From Acidobacteriota bacterium (GTDB taxonomy: Bacteria > Acidobacteriota > Vicinamibacteria > Marinacidobacterales > SMYC01): a DNA stretch of 7,213 nucleotides. Where the stretch lies: positions 1 to 7,213 of the forward strand of contig JAJCXL010000107.1 in assembly GCA_029263435.1 (NCBI GenBank). The letters are read 5' to 3'. Positions 1-6,224 of this stretch are shown one piece after another. A program made the position numbers and the translations under genes. The number at the start of each line of letters is the position of its first letter. The first letter of the stretch is position 1. The notes under the pieces were generated by a model. The model saw only the letters and a program-made list of their open reading frames with translations, was not told the origin of the DNA and ran no database searches.

Positions 1-1
1 C

Positions 2-1138
2 GGAGCCCAAGTCCCGATTCAAGCGGGCGGGCGCGTGACGGGCCGGGAGGGGCGTTATTCGCTCGGCGTTTTGAACATGCAGACGAAGGGCATCCAGGAT
101 CTCGGGATCGAAGCGACCAATTTTTCCGTCATTCGCGTCAAGCGAAACATCTTGCGCCGGAGTGCGATTGGCGTGATTGCGACTCATCGGAACAGGTTGT
201 CCGAGTTCGCGGGCTCGAACACGCTCTACGGCGCGGACGCGCAGTTCTCCTTCTTCGAGAATCTCAACATGAACGCGTTCTACGCCGCGACGGATACGCG
301 GGGGCTCACTGGCCAACAGGACACCTACCAGGCCCGGGTCAACTACGGAAGCGATCGCTACGGATTCAGTGTCTCGCATCTCAAGATCGGCGACGATTTC
401 AACCCGGAGATCGGATTCGTTCGACGCGATGACATCAAGAAGACTTCAGGTCGGCTTCGGTTCTCGCCGCGCCCGCGCTCGATCGATTCCGTTCGCAAGT
501 TCACCGTCTCGGCGAACTTCGACTACTTCGAGGACTTGGCCGGCCAAGTGGCGACCCGTGAGGTCGAGACGGAGTTTCGCACCGACCTCGAGAACGGGGA
601 CTCCTTCGAGATCAACTTCAGCCGCAGCTTCGAGTATCTCTTCGAGGACTTCGAGATCTCGGATGGCGTGACCCTGCCGGTGGGCGGCTACAACTTCGAC
701 CGCGTGCGAGGGAACTATCGGATGGGGCCGCAGCGGAAGTTCACTGGTTGGCTCAACGCTTCCACCGGGGGCTTTTTCAATGGCACCCGTTCCGAGATCG
801 GATATTTCGGACGCGTCGAGCTCACCCCGACGTTCTCCCTGGAGCCGAATATTTCGCAGAACTGGGTCGACCTCGAGCAAGGCGCGTTTACGACGACACT
901 TCTTCGACTCCGCTCGACCTATGCGATCTCGGCGCGCTCTTTCGTGGGCGCGCTCATCCAATACAACACGTCGAATAGCACGCTATCGACCAACATTCGC
1001 TACCGGTGGGAGTATCAGCCGGGGAGCGACCTCTTCGTCGTCTATACCGACGGACGCGAGACGGACTTGATCGACACCATGCCGAGCTTGCGCAACCAGA
1101 GCTTCATCATCAAGTTCACGCGACTATTTCGATTCTGA
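2..1138 (+). CDS. DUF5916-type outer-membrane beta-barrel protein, 5'-truncated by the window edge
   Basis: The reading frame is open from the first full codon at position 2, so the gene begins outside the window. The first GTG at 35 is not the true start, because the residues before it (GAQVPIQAGGRV) match residues 397-408 of the downstream paralogue (GAVPIQAGGRV). About 378 residues are visible and correspond to the C-terminal half of the 774-aa neighbour; roughly 395 residues are missing, including the signal peptide and the CBM9-like domain. The visible part consists of alternating beta-strands rich in aromatic residues (for example RYRWEYQPGSDLFVVYTDGR) and ends in FTRLFRF. A C-terminal Phe is the usual recognition signal for BAM-assembled barrels. 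The family is known from diderm bacteria; its role is not firmly established, with sugar or polymer binding at the surface an inference from the CBM9-like part of full-length members. It is followed after 7 bp by its paralogue, probably in one transcript. Confidence 0.88.
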   Translation, partial: GAQVPIQAGGRVTGREGRYSLGVLNMQTKGIQDLGIEATNFSVIRVKRNILRRSAIGVIATHRNRLSEFAGSNTLYGADAQFSFFENLNMNAFYAATDTRGLTGQQDTYQARVNYGSDRYGFSVSHLKIGDDFNPEIGFVRRDDIKKTSGRLRFSPRPRSIDSVRKFTVSANFDYFEDLAGQVATREVETEFRTDLENGDSFEINFSRSFEYLFEDFEISDGVTLPVGGYNFDRVRGNYRMGPQRKFTGWLNASTGGFFNGTRSEIGYFGRVELTPTFSLEPNISQNWVDLEQGAFTTTLLRLRSTYAISARSFVGALIQYNTSNSTLSTNIRYRWEYQPGSDLFVVYTDGRETDLIDTMPSLRNQSFIIKFTRLFRF

Positions 1139-1145
1139 GCTGCCC

Positions 1146-3470
1146 GTGAGAATAGGACTGGAGCGCCCCGCCCGCCTAGTCTCCTTGCTGCTCGCCGCGA
1201 CGGCAGCGATGGCGAGCATTACCGCCGGTGCCGTGAGCGATGATGACGGAGCCCTGAGCGCCGACGAGCTCAATCTCATGATTGATGGCCCGCCCGCGCC
1301 GGAAGCGCCGGAGACGATCACGCGTGACGAGGGCGGTAAAGCGACCCTGCGCGCCATTCGGCTCGACGAGCCACTCCAGATCGACGGCAAGTTGGACGAT
1401 GGCGTTTACGGGCGGGTCGACGCGATTGAAGGCTTTCTCCAGCAAGAACCCGTCGAGGGCGACCCCACCAGCGAGCGCACCGAGGTGTGGATTTTCTATG
1501 ACCAGACCAACGTCTACATCTCGGCCCGGCTGACGGACTCTCATCCTGAGAGGATGGTCGCGAACGAGATGCGGCGGGACAATCGCAACATCTGGTCCCA
1601 GAACGAAAGTTTTTCGGTCATTCTCGACACCTTCTACGATCGTCGTAATGGATTTCTGTTTCGCACGAATCCACTCGGTGCTTTGTTCGACGCGCAGGTG
1701 ACGGACGAAAAAAACGTCAACGAGGATTGGAACACCGTGTGGGCGGTGAAGACGGCGAGGCTCGACACCGGTTGGACGCTCGAGATGGCGCTGCCGTTCA
1801 AGTCGCTTCGATTCGGCTCGACGGGCGCTCAGGTGTGGGGTATCAACTTTCAACGGCTCATCAAGTGGAAGAACGAGCGTACCCATCTGACCCAGATTCC
1901 GGCCGCTTTCGATCGGCAAGGCTTGCTCCGGCTTTCTTTCGCCGCGGCGCTCGTCGGGGTCGAGACGCCGACCCGCGCGACTCGGTTGGAAGTCAAGCCG
2001 TATGCGACCGCGTCGCTCGCGACCAATCTTAACGCCGAGCCCGCCTTCGATAACCAGGGCGACGGTGACGCCGGCTTCGACGTGAAATATGGGCTGACCA
2101 AAGGACTCACGTTCGATTTCACGTACAACACGGATTTCGCGCAAGTCGAAGACGATGAAGCGCAAGTGAACTTGACGCGCTTCAGTTTGTTCTTCCCGGA
2201 AAAACGCGAGTTCTTTCTCGAAGGTCAGGGCATCTTCAACTTCGGGGGGCGTGACAACAGCGCGTTCGGATTCGACGGACCGTCCGACATGCCGGTCATG
2301 TTCTTCAGCCGGCGGATTGGCCTCAGCTCCGACGGCGCAGTGCCGATCCAAGCCGGTGGCCGGGTCACTGGACGGGCCGGCGCCTATAGCATCGGGCTGC
2401 TCAATATCTCAGCGGATGCCGTGCCCGCATTCAACACACCCGGGACGAATTTTTCGGTCGTGCGGCTCAAGCGCGATATCTTTCGCCGGAGCAATATCGG
2501 CCTCATCGGCACGTTCCGGGATCAGAACACGGATGCTACCGGCGCGAATGCTGCGTTCGGCGTGGACGGCAATTTTACCTTCTACGGAAACTTGGACGTC
2601 AACACCTACTACGCACAGACGGACACTCCGGGGTTCGACCGGAACGACGCGAGCTATCGCGGCTCGGTGAAGTGGGACGCGGATTTGTTCGGCTTCCAGG
2701 CCGAGCACCTCGTCATCGACCCTGATTTCAATCCCGATGCCGGTTTCGTGCGACGAGACAACATCCGCAAGTCGGCCGGCGGGATACGCAAGAGTATTCG
2801 CCCCACCTGGTTCGAGCCCGTGCGCAAGTGGGACTTCGAAGCCAAGTACGACTACTACGAGACCGCCGGAACGGGCTTCGTCGAGACCAAGACCTTCGAG
2901 CTCGAGTCGAGGGCCCGCCTCGAGAGCGGCGACTTCGTCAACTTCACCTATAGCAATAATTTCGAAGGCTTGTTCGAAGCGTTCGAGATCTCGGACGGCA
3001 TTTTCATTCCGGTGGGGAACTACCAGTTCAACCGGGTGAGGGGCGGTGTTTGGTTCGGAGGCCACCGTAAACTCTCCGGCTGGGTCGGTGCCGAGCTCGG
3101 AAGCTTTTTTGGAGGCAACCGCAAAGAGCTGACCTATCGAGGCCGGGTCGAGGTCACGCCCCAGATCTCGCTCGAGCCGAATTTCGCCATCAACTGGATC
3201 GATTTGCCGCAAGGCTCGTTTCAGACGAACCTCATCACGCTTCGAGGCACCTACACGGTCTCTCCGAGAACGTTCGTCGGCGCGCTCGTGCAATACAACT
3301 CGGACGCGGGCACGCTATCGACGAATATCCGATTTCGATGGGAGTATCAACCGGGTAGCGACTTGTTCTTCGTCTACAGCGATGGGCGCGACACGTCGGT
3401 GGCCGACCGATTCTCCATGCTCGAGAATCGAAGCCTGGTGGTGAAGTTCACCCGGCTGTTCCGATTCTGA
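1146..3470 (+). CDS. CBM9-like/DUF5916 outer-membrane beta-barrel protein, complete
   Basis: This encodes 774 residues from a GTG start at 1146. I chose that start because it supplies the basic n-region (R2, R7, R10) of a signal peptide whose hydrophobic stretch is about residues 11-29, with possible cleavage near A28-S31; a later in-frame ATG at 1209 would remove it. A short acidic/proline-rich linker (31-65) leads to a CBM9-like beta-sandwich (about 67-225, with IDGKLDDGVY and VWIFYDQTNVYISARL). The DUF5916 part covers about 275-774 and carries the hallmark stretch FAQVEDDEAQVNLTRF (331-346), then LFFPEKREFFLEG (348-360) and FFSRRIG (386-392). The protein ends in FTRLFRF, a barrel C-terminus. 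It probably sits in the outer membrane with the sandwich domain periplasmic or exposed; the ligand is unknown. It aligns along its second half with the preceding gene at roughly half of positions by eye, so the pair is a tandem duplication. Only a weak GAG lies upstream of the start, which suggests translational coupling to the first gene. Confidence 0.92.
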   Translation: MRIGLERPARLVSLLLAATAAMASITAGAVSDDDGALSADELNLMIDGPPAPEAPETITRDEGGKATLRAIRLDEPLQIDGKLDDGVYGRVDAIEGFLQQEPVEGDPTSERTEVWIFYDQTNVYISARLTDSHPERMVANEMRRDNRNIWSQNESFSVILDTFYDRRNGFLFRTNPLGALFDAQVTDEKNVNEDWNTVWAVKTARLDTGWTLEMALPFKSLRFGSTGAQVWGINFQRLIKWKNERTHLTQIPAAFDRQGLLRLSFAAALVGVETPTRATRLEVKPYATASLATNLNAEPAFDNQGDGDAGFDVKYGLTKGLTFDFTYNTDFAQVEDDEAQVNLTRFSLFFPEKREFFLEGQGIFNFGGRDNSAFGFDGPSDMPVMFFSRRIGLSSDGAVPIQAGGRVTGRAGAYSIGLLNISADAVPAFNTPGTNFSVVRLKRDIFRRSNIGLIGTFRDQNTDATGANAAFGVDGNFTFYGNLDVNTYYAQTDTPGFDRNDASYRGSVKWDADLFGFQAEHLVIDPDFNPDAGFVRRDNIRKSAGGIRKSIRPTWFEPVRKWDFEAKYDYYETAGTGFVETKTFELESRARLESGDFVNFTYSNNFEGLFEAFEISDGIFIPVGNYQFNRVRGGVWFGGHRKLSGWVGAELGSFFGGNRKELTYRGRVEVTPQISLEPNFAINWIDLPQGSFQTNLITLRGTYTVSPRTFVGALVQYNSDAGTLSTNIRFRWEYQPGSDLFFVYSDGRDTSVADRFSMLENRSLVVKFTRLFRF

Positions 3471-3485
3471 CGCCTGCCGGCGTCA
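3468..3485 (+). terminator. 7-bp hairpin overlapping the stop codon, possible terminator
   Basis: TGACGCC (3468-3474) and GGCGTCA (3479-3485) are exact reverse complements around the loop TGCC. The TGA stop of the DUF5916 gene forms the first three bases of the stem. There is no downstream T-run, so this is not a classical intrinsic terminator. It may be a 3'-end stabilising hairpin or part of a factor-dependent stop. Its position between the barrel genes and the ligase gene, which has its own 79-bp leader, fits a transcript end. Confidence 0.35.
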
Positions 3486-3549
3486 TCGCGCAGCGCCTCC
3501 GTGCCTCCTCATGTCACCCGCCATAGGTTAGACTCTCGTCTCGTCGAAA

Positions 3550-4587
3550 ATGCCGAAAAAGCGTGTCTCCATCCTCTACGAGATCTGGTGGCCCGAGGAA
3601 CCCGACGAGAAGGCGTCGCCGCCGGGAATGATCTTCGACCCGAAGTTGGGTGAGAAGAGAGACGCCCCTCCGGACGTTCACGAAGAAGTCTTCTCCGCGT
3701 TGACGCGGCTCGGCTTCGCACCGCAGTTCTCGATCCTGGAAGGCGACAAGCAGAGCCTTCTCCGCTTCGTCCGCCGTGGAACTTCGCTCGTCTTCAACCT
3801 GACGGAATCCTACGCGGGCGACGACACCAAAGATTTTCACGTCGCGGCTTTGCTGGAGCTCATCGGAGTGCCTTTTACCGGCTCGGATGCCCGCGCGCTC
3901 CATCTGGGGCAAGACAAGATCCTGGCGAAGAAGCTCCTCGTGCATCAAGGTATTCCGACGCCTGCGTTCTTCGCCGTCGAGCCCGGTCAAAGGCGGTTGC
4001 CTCGCGCGCTCGCCTTTCCACTCATCGTCAAGCCTTCTCGAGAGGACGGCTCGATTGGTATCGACACCGGCTCGGTGGTACGGGATGAGGGCTCGTTGAG
4101 AAAACGCATCCGCTTCGTTCATGAGACCTTCGAAGGCCCGGCTTTGGTCGAGCAATTCGTGGAGGGTCGCGAGCTCTATGCGGCTATCGTCGGAAACGAT
4201 CCTCCTGAAGCGTTGCCACTGGTCGAGCTCGACCTCTCTCGAGTGCCTCCCGGGGTACCGCGGATCGCAGGCACGGAGGTCAAATGGTGGACGAGCTCGG
4301 CTATCTATAGAGCGACGCCTCCGGTCTATCCGAAGGGGCTGTCGCGCGCGCTCACCCGAAAAGTGCAAGCCGTCGCGCTCGCGGCCTATCGAGCGCTCGG
4401 GTTGCGCGACTATGGTCGCGTCGATGTAAGGCTTTCGAACGACGGCACCCCTTACGTATTGGAGGTGAATCCGAACCCGTGGCTATCCTCCGGCTGTGAG
4501 TTCTTCATGGCGTGGCAGAAGAAAGGCCGGAGCTATGACGCGCTCATCGCGCGTCTGGTGGAGCTGGCCCTTGCGCGTGCACGTTAG
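3550..4587 (+). CDS. ATP-grasp ligase, D-Ala-D-Ala ligase-like, substrate unknown
   Basis: This encodes 345 residues from ATG 3550, close to the usual length of D-alanine-D-alanine ligases (300-370). The N-terminal part (1-100) begins with a beta-strand (RVSILYEIWWP). The Ddl-like core follows: ELIGVPFTGSDARAL (103-117), DKILAKKLL (122-130) and GIPTP (134-138). The ATP-binding lysine is in LIVKPSREDGSIGI (K161), the phosphate loop is REDGSIGI, and VEQFVEGREL (200-209) resembles the Ddl element containing the adenine-binding glutamate. The Mg/ATP end is YGRVDVR (288-294) and LEVNPNP (304-310), with R290, D292, E305 and N307. The last motif differs from cell-wall Ddl, which has EVNT-x-PG followed by a serine-rich substrate loop; here it is EVNPNPWLSSGCEFFMAW. 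The general chemistry, carboxylate activation by ATP and joining to an amine or similar nucleophile, follows from the fold, but the substrate cannot be read. No peptidoglycan or glutathione gene is adjacent. There is no strong ribosome binding site. Confidence 0.85.
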   Translation: MPKKRVSILYEIWWPEEPDEKASPPGMIFDPKLGEKRDAPPDVHEEVFSALTRLGFAPQFSILEGDKQSLLRFVRRGTSLVFNLTESYAGDDTKDFHVAALLELIGVPFTGSDARALHLGQDKILAKKLLVHQGIPTPAFFAVEPGQRRLPRALAFPLIVKPSREDGSIGIDTGSVVRDEGSLRKRIRFVHETFEGPALVEQFVEGRELYAAIVGNDPPEALPLVELDLSRVPPGVPRIAGTEVKWWTSSAIYRATPPVYPKGLSRALTRKVQAVALAAYRALGLRDYGRVDVRLSNDGTPYVLEVNPNPWLSSGCEFFMAWQKKGRSYDALIARLVELALARAR

Positions 4588-4589
4588 CC

Positions 4590-4628
4590 GCTAGCGCGTT
4601 AACGTGTAACAGCCGGGGTGACGCTAGT
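4590..4628. other. Nested inverted repeats between convergent genes, weak bidirectional terminator candidate
   Basis: The 36-bp gap between the ligase stop (4587) and the rhodanese stop (4624) holds CTAGCG (4591-4596) pairing with CGCTAG (4622-4627). Inside it lies GTTA (4598-4601) pairing with TAAC (4607-4610) around a 5-base loop. The right arm overlaps the stop codon of the rhodanese gene. The stems are short and no T-run follows on either strand, so a terminator role is only suggested by the position. Confidence 0.2.
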
Positions 4629-4935
4629 AACGAGGGACGTCAGGATCGATCCGTACGGACCAAGCCTCGATACCGCCGGCCATGCTCTTTACGTTCGTGA
4701 AGCCTTTTTGTGCGAAGAAGTGGACTGCGTGAAGGCTGCGAACGCCACTGTGGCAGTAAAAGACGATCGCCGTGTCTTTCTCCCAATCGCTCGTCATCTC
4801 ATCGACGAGCTCTTTGGACGCCAGCGTCGCGCCTTCGATGCGGGCGGTGTTCCACTCGTCCTCCCCGCGGACGTCGATGAGTCGGATGGTTCCGGCTGTG
4901 AGTGCCTCGTGCACTTCTTCCGGCGTAGTCTCCAC
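4624..4935 (-). CDS. Single-domain rhodanese (sulfurtransferase-like protein)
   Basis: This encodes 103 residues from a GTG start at 4935, preceded by a perfect AGGAGG at 7 nt spacing, which fixes the start. It is a single rhodanese domain. LIDVRGEDEW (19-28) is the conserved element after the second strand, and the active-site loop is FYCHSGVRS (59-67), with catalytic C61 and R66 present. The C-terminal stretch GGIEAWSVRIDPDVPRY matches a recognisable rhodanese ending (GGIxAWS...DPxVPRY). There is no signal peptide, so it is probably cytoplasmic. Proteins of this class carry sulfane sulfur as a cysteine persulfide, but the physiological donor and acceptor are not evident here. It lies 76 bp downstream of the module-protein pair on the same strand but has its own ribosome binding site and a possible -10 element, so it may be transcribed separately. 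Confidence 0.9.
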   Translation of the reverse strand: METTPEEVHEALTAGTIRLIDVRGEDEWNTARIEGATLASKELVDEMTSDWEKDTAIVFYCHSGVRSLHAVHFFAQKGFTNVKSMAGGIEAWSVRIDPDVPRY

Positions 4936-4942
4936 TAGGCTC

Positions 4943-4948
4943 CCTCCT
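4943..4948 (-). promoter_or_regulatory. Strong ribosome binding site of the rhodanese gene
   Basis: The minus strand reads AGGAGG here, 7 nt before the GTG codon at 4935-4933. It is the best Shine-Dalgarno match in the window and decides the non-ATG start. Confidence 0.8.
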
Positions 4949-4963
4949 ATTTGCAGGGAGTTT

Positions 4964-4969
4964 ATCTTA
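4964..4969 (-). promoter_or_regulatory. Possible -10 element for the rhodanese gene
   Basis: The minus strand reads TAAGAT within ACTAAGATAAACT, close to the TATAAT consensus, in an otherwise GC-rich gap. It would give a start near 4957 and a leader of about 20 nt containing the AGGAGG. No clear -35 hexamer lies at the expected distance, so this is tentative. Confidence 0.3.
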
Positions 4970-5011
4970 GTTTCCGACCGGCCGCCTGCGGCGTCGTTGT
5001 GCTGAGCGGAT

Positions 5012-5527
5012 CTACCAGATCCAGACTTTTACTTCTTCGTCCTTGGTCTTGACGTGCACCAGGTCCCGAGTCGAAATCGAGGAGAGCGCAGCGAGCACAT
5101 CCCGGGTCTCCAGCTTTCCGCCGTCGAAGCTGTCGAGCACATCCGCGACCGCGCTCAGCGGAACCTTCACACAAACCGTTTCGTCCTCACCGTCAACGGA
5201 GATCTCGATGAGGTCTCCGACTTTCTCCACCAGGACGTGCTCGGAGCGGTCACGCACCTCGACGAGCACCCCGTCGGGTGCGTCCATGAGCTCGTCGATG
5301 ATCGAGATCGCGAGGGCGTGATACTCGGCGATTTCCGGCACGTTGACTTGTCTGGCTTCGCTCGGCGCGAAAGCGAGTGCCGCTCTCGCCGCAAACAGCG
5401 GTACCGGTACGAGGATCCGCGGCCCGTCGGCCTGTTGGACATCGACCACGACGCAGCTCGAGCTCATGAGCAGACCGATGAGGAGCACCGGGATGGATAG
5501 GAGAGCGATAGCGGCTGTCTTCAACAT
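5012..5527 (-). CDS. Membrane- or lipid-anchored two-module protein, function unknown
   Basis: This encodes 171 residues from ATG 5527, preceded by AAGGA (5536-5540) at 8 nt spacing. A longer frame opens at 5575 but overlaps the upstream gene and puts an unlikely stretch before the signal, so I prefer the shorter form. Residues 3-24 form a hydrophobic export signal ending LMSSSC; C25 could be lipidated, although S at -3 is not the usual lipobox residue, so an uncleaved anchor is also possible. The rest holds two copies of a module. Each starts with a strand and a proline (ILVPVPL 38-44; CVKVPLSAV 119-127), continues with helices, and returns to strands (VLVEV 87-91; VHVKTKDEEVKVWI 157-170). 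Between them lies VGDLIEISV (103-111). The upstream protein has the same plan, including a matching QGDFIRIDV, so the two genes are duplicates. I do not recognise a characterised homologue. The start lies 4 bp after the upstream stop, indicating a two-gene operon. Confidence 0.75.
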   Translation of the reverse strand: MLKTAAIALLSIPVLLIGLLMSSSCVVVDVQQADGPRILVPVPLFAARAALAFAPSEARQVNVPEIAEYHALAISIIDELMDAPDGVLVEVRDRSEHVLVEKVGDLIEISVDGEDETVCVKVPLSAVADVLDSFDGGKLETRDVLAALSSISTRDLVHVKTKDEEVKVWIW

Positions 5528-5531
5528 CGGG

Positions 5532-6095
5532 TCAGTCCTTCTCGTCGATCCACACGCGGACGCTGGACTCTCCATCGTCGACGCGGACGATATCGCCCCG
5601 CTGTGAGGACAGCTGACGGATGGCCTCTTTGATGTTCAACTCCTCGCCCTCTCCGGAGAACAAAGCGTCGACGACTTTGATGGGGACCTCGACGTGTACT
5701 TGATCCGCCTTCCCGTCTGCGTCGCCGCGGTCTTCCACATCGATGCGAATGAAGTCACCTTGGCGTCGGATCTTGACGTTCTCGTCGTCGCCTTCGACCG
5801 AGACGAACTCTGCGTCGCCGGCGTTTCGGAGCTCCTCCCACATACGACGTAAATCGTCGATCTCCAGATCATGGTCGATATGGCCGAGATGGAGCTGACC
5901 GTCTTCGATGATCTTGTGAGGCGCGGCTTCGAGCGCTACCTGGACCACCGAGAGCGGTAGGTTGACGCTGACATGTGAATCGCCGTCGCCGCGCTCATCG
6001 ACCTCGACGTGAATCCATGGACTCTGAGCGAAAGCCGAGGTGGCTAACAAAAAAGTGACCGCCGCGGCCGTGAGAATCCTGAGTGCTCGCTTCAT
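5532..6095 (-). CDS. Secreted acidic two-module protein, function unknown
   Basis: This encodes 187 residues from ATG 6095 with GGAGG (6105-6109) at 9 nt spacing. The signal peptide is clear: basic n-region (K2, R3, R6), hydrophobic core to about residue 19, and AFA|QS cleavage after A23. The mature part is strongly acidic and rich in Asp. Module 1 (about 27-110) begins HVSVNLPLSVVQVALEAAP and ends FVSVEGDDENVKI. A linker QGDFIRIDVED follows (112-122). Module 2 (about 133-185) begins VHVEVPIKVVDAL and ends DIVRVDDGESSVRVWID. The pattern of strand with P-[LI], amphipathic helix, second helix and closing V-x-[VI]-x-[VI] strand recurs in the downstream gene product. From memory it recalls the repeated C-terminal region of YvlB/LiaX-type envelope-stress proteins of Firmicutes; I could not test that resemblance. 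It is probably periplasmic or cell-surface. It is the first gene of a two-gene operon, with its promoter in the divergent gap. Confidence 0.8.
   Translation of the reverse strand: MKRALRILTAAAVTFLLATSAFAQSPWIHVEVDERGDGDSHVSVNLPLSVVQVALEAAPHKIIEDGQLHLGHIDHDLEIDDLRRMWEELRNAGDAEFVSVEGDDENVKIRRQGDFIRIDVEDRGDADGKADQVHVEVPIKVVDALFSGEGEELNIKEAIRQLSSQRGDIVRVDDGESSVRVWIDEKD
5536..5540 (-). promoter_or_regulatory. Ribosome binding site that decides the downstream module-gene start
   Basis: The minus strand reads AAGGA, ending 8 nt before ATG 5527 and lying inside the last codons of the upstream gene. This supports the short start and translational coupling of the pair over the longer frame from 5575. 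Confidence 0.6.
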
Positions 6096-6104
6096 GTGAT
6101 GTTT

Positions 6105-6109
6105 CCTCC
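6105..6109 (-). promoter_or_regulatory. Ribosome binding site of the secreted module gene
   Basis: The minus strand reads GGAGG, 9 nt before ATG 6095-6093, a good match that supports this start. Confidence 0.65.
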
Positions 6110-6127
6110 AACGTGAACTACTTACGT

Positions 6128-6156
6128 CATACGCGGGCCTCGTTCGCGAGGTTCAA
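6128..6156 (-). promoter_or_regulatory. Possible promoter and dyad upstream of the module-gene operon
   Basis: On the minus strand TTGAAC (6156-6151) is followed after 17 bp by GCGTAT (6133-6128). The first hexamer is a fair -35 match and the second a poor -10 match. Read another way, GAACC followed 16 bp later by CGTA looks like the AAC/CGT spacing of ECF sigma-factor promoters, which would suit envelope proteins. The spacer contains a perfect dyad CCTCG-TTCG-CGAGG (6138-6151), which could be an operator or a leader hairpin. All of this rests on short motifs. Confidence 0.25.
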
Positions 6157-6211
6157 ACTAATTCGAAGCACCCCCGCAACTAGCTACGAAAGAAACGGTT
6201 AACCAACATGC

Positions 6212-6217
6212 TAAGAT
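6212..6217 (+). promoter_or_regulatory. Possible -10 element giving a leaderless lyase transcript
   Basis: TAAGAT lies 7 bases before the GTG codon at 6225. That would put the transcription start at or next to the first base of the start codon. No Shine-Dalgarno sequence is present in this gap, which agrees with a leaderless message. No convincing -35 hexamer is seen. Confidence 0.3.
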
Positions 6218-6224
6218 CGCCTTC

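Noticed and set aside
1233..1268. EF-hand-like stretch (SDDDGALSADEL) after the signal peptide of the DUF5916 protein
   Set aside because: The first calcium-binding position is not Asp and there is only one degenerate copy, so I treat it as an acidic linker.
1176..2351. Long antisense open frame (391 codons) opposite the complete DUF5916 gene
   Set aside because: Its composition is Arg/Glu/Val-rich with no recognisable domain, as expected for a shadow of a GC-rich gene. The plus strand encodes a clear DUF5916 protein.
2409..3293. Antisense open frame of 294 codons, resembling another antisense frame at 446-961
   Set aside because: The two antisense frames look alike only because the sense genes are paralogues. 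No start signal or domain supports either.
3514..4368. Antisense open frame opposite the ATP-grasp gene
   Set aside because: It is Arg-rich with no domain, and the sense frame carries a complete set of ATP-grasp motifs.
4618..4938. Plus-strand open frame covering the rhodanese gene
   Set aside because: The minus frame has the catalytic CHSGVRS loop and a perfect AGGAGG; the plus frame has neither.
4981..4992. GCCGC-CT-GCGGC inverted repeat between the module operon and the rhodanese gene
   Set aside because: A 2-base loop is too tight for the full stem and no T-run follows on the minus strand, so I did not call a terminator.
5054..5500. Plus-strand open frame opposite the second module gene
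   Set aside because: It is rich in Arg/His/Asp with no export signal or domain, while the minus frame has a signal, coupling to its upstream gene and homology to it.
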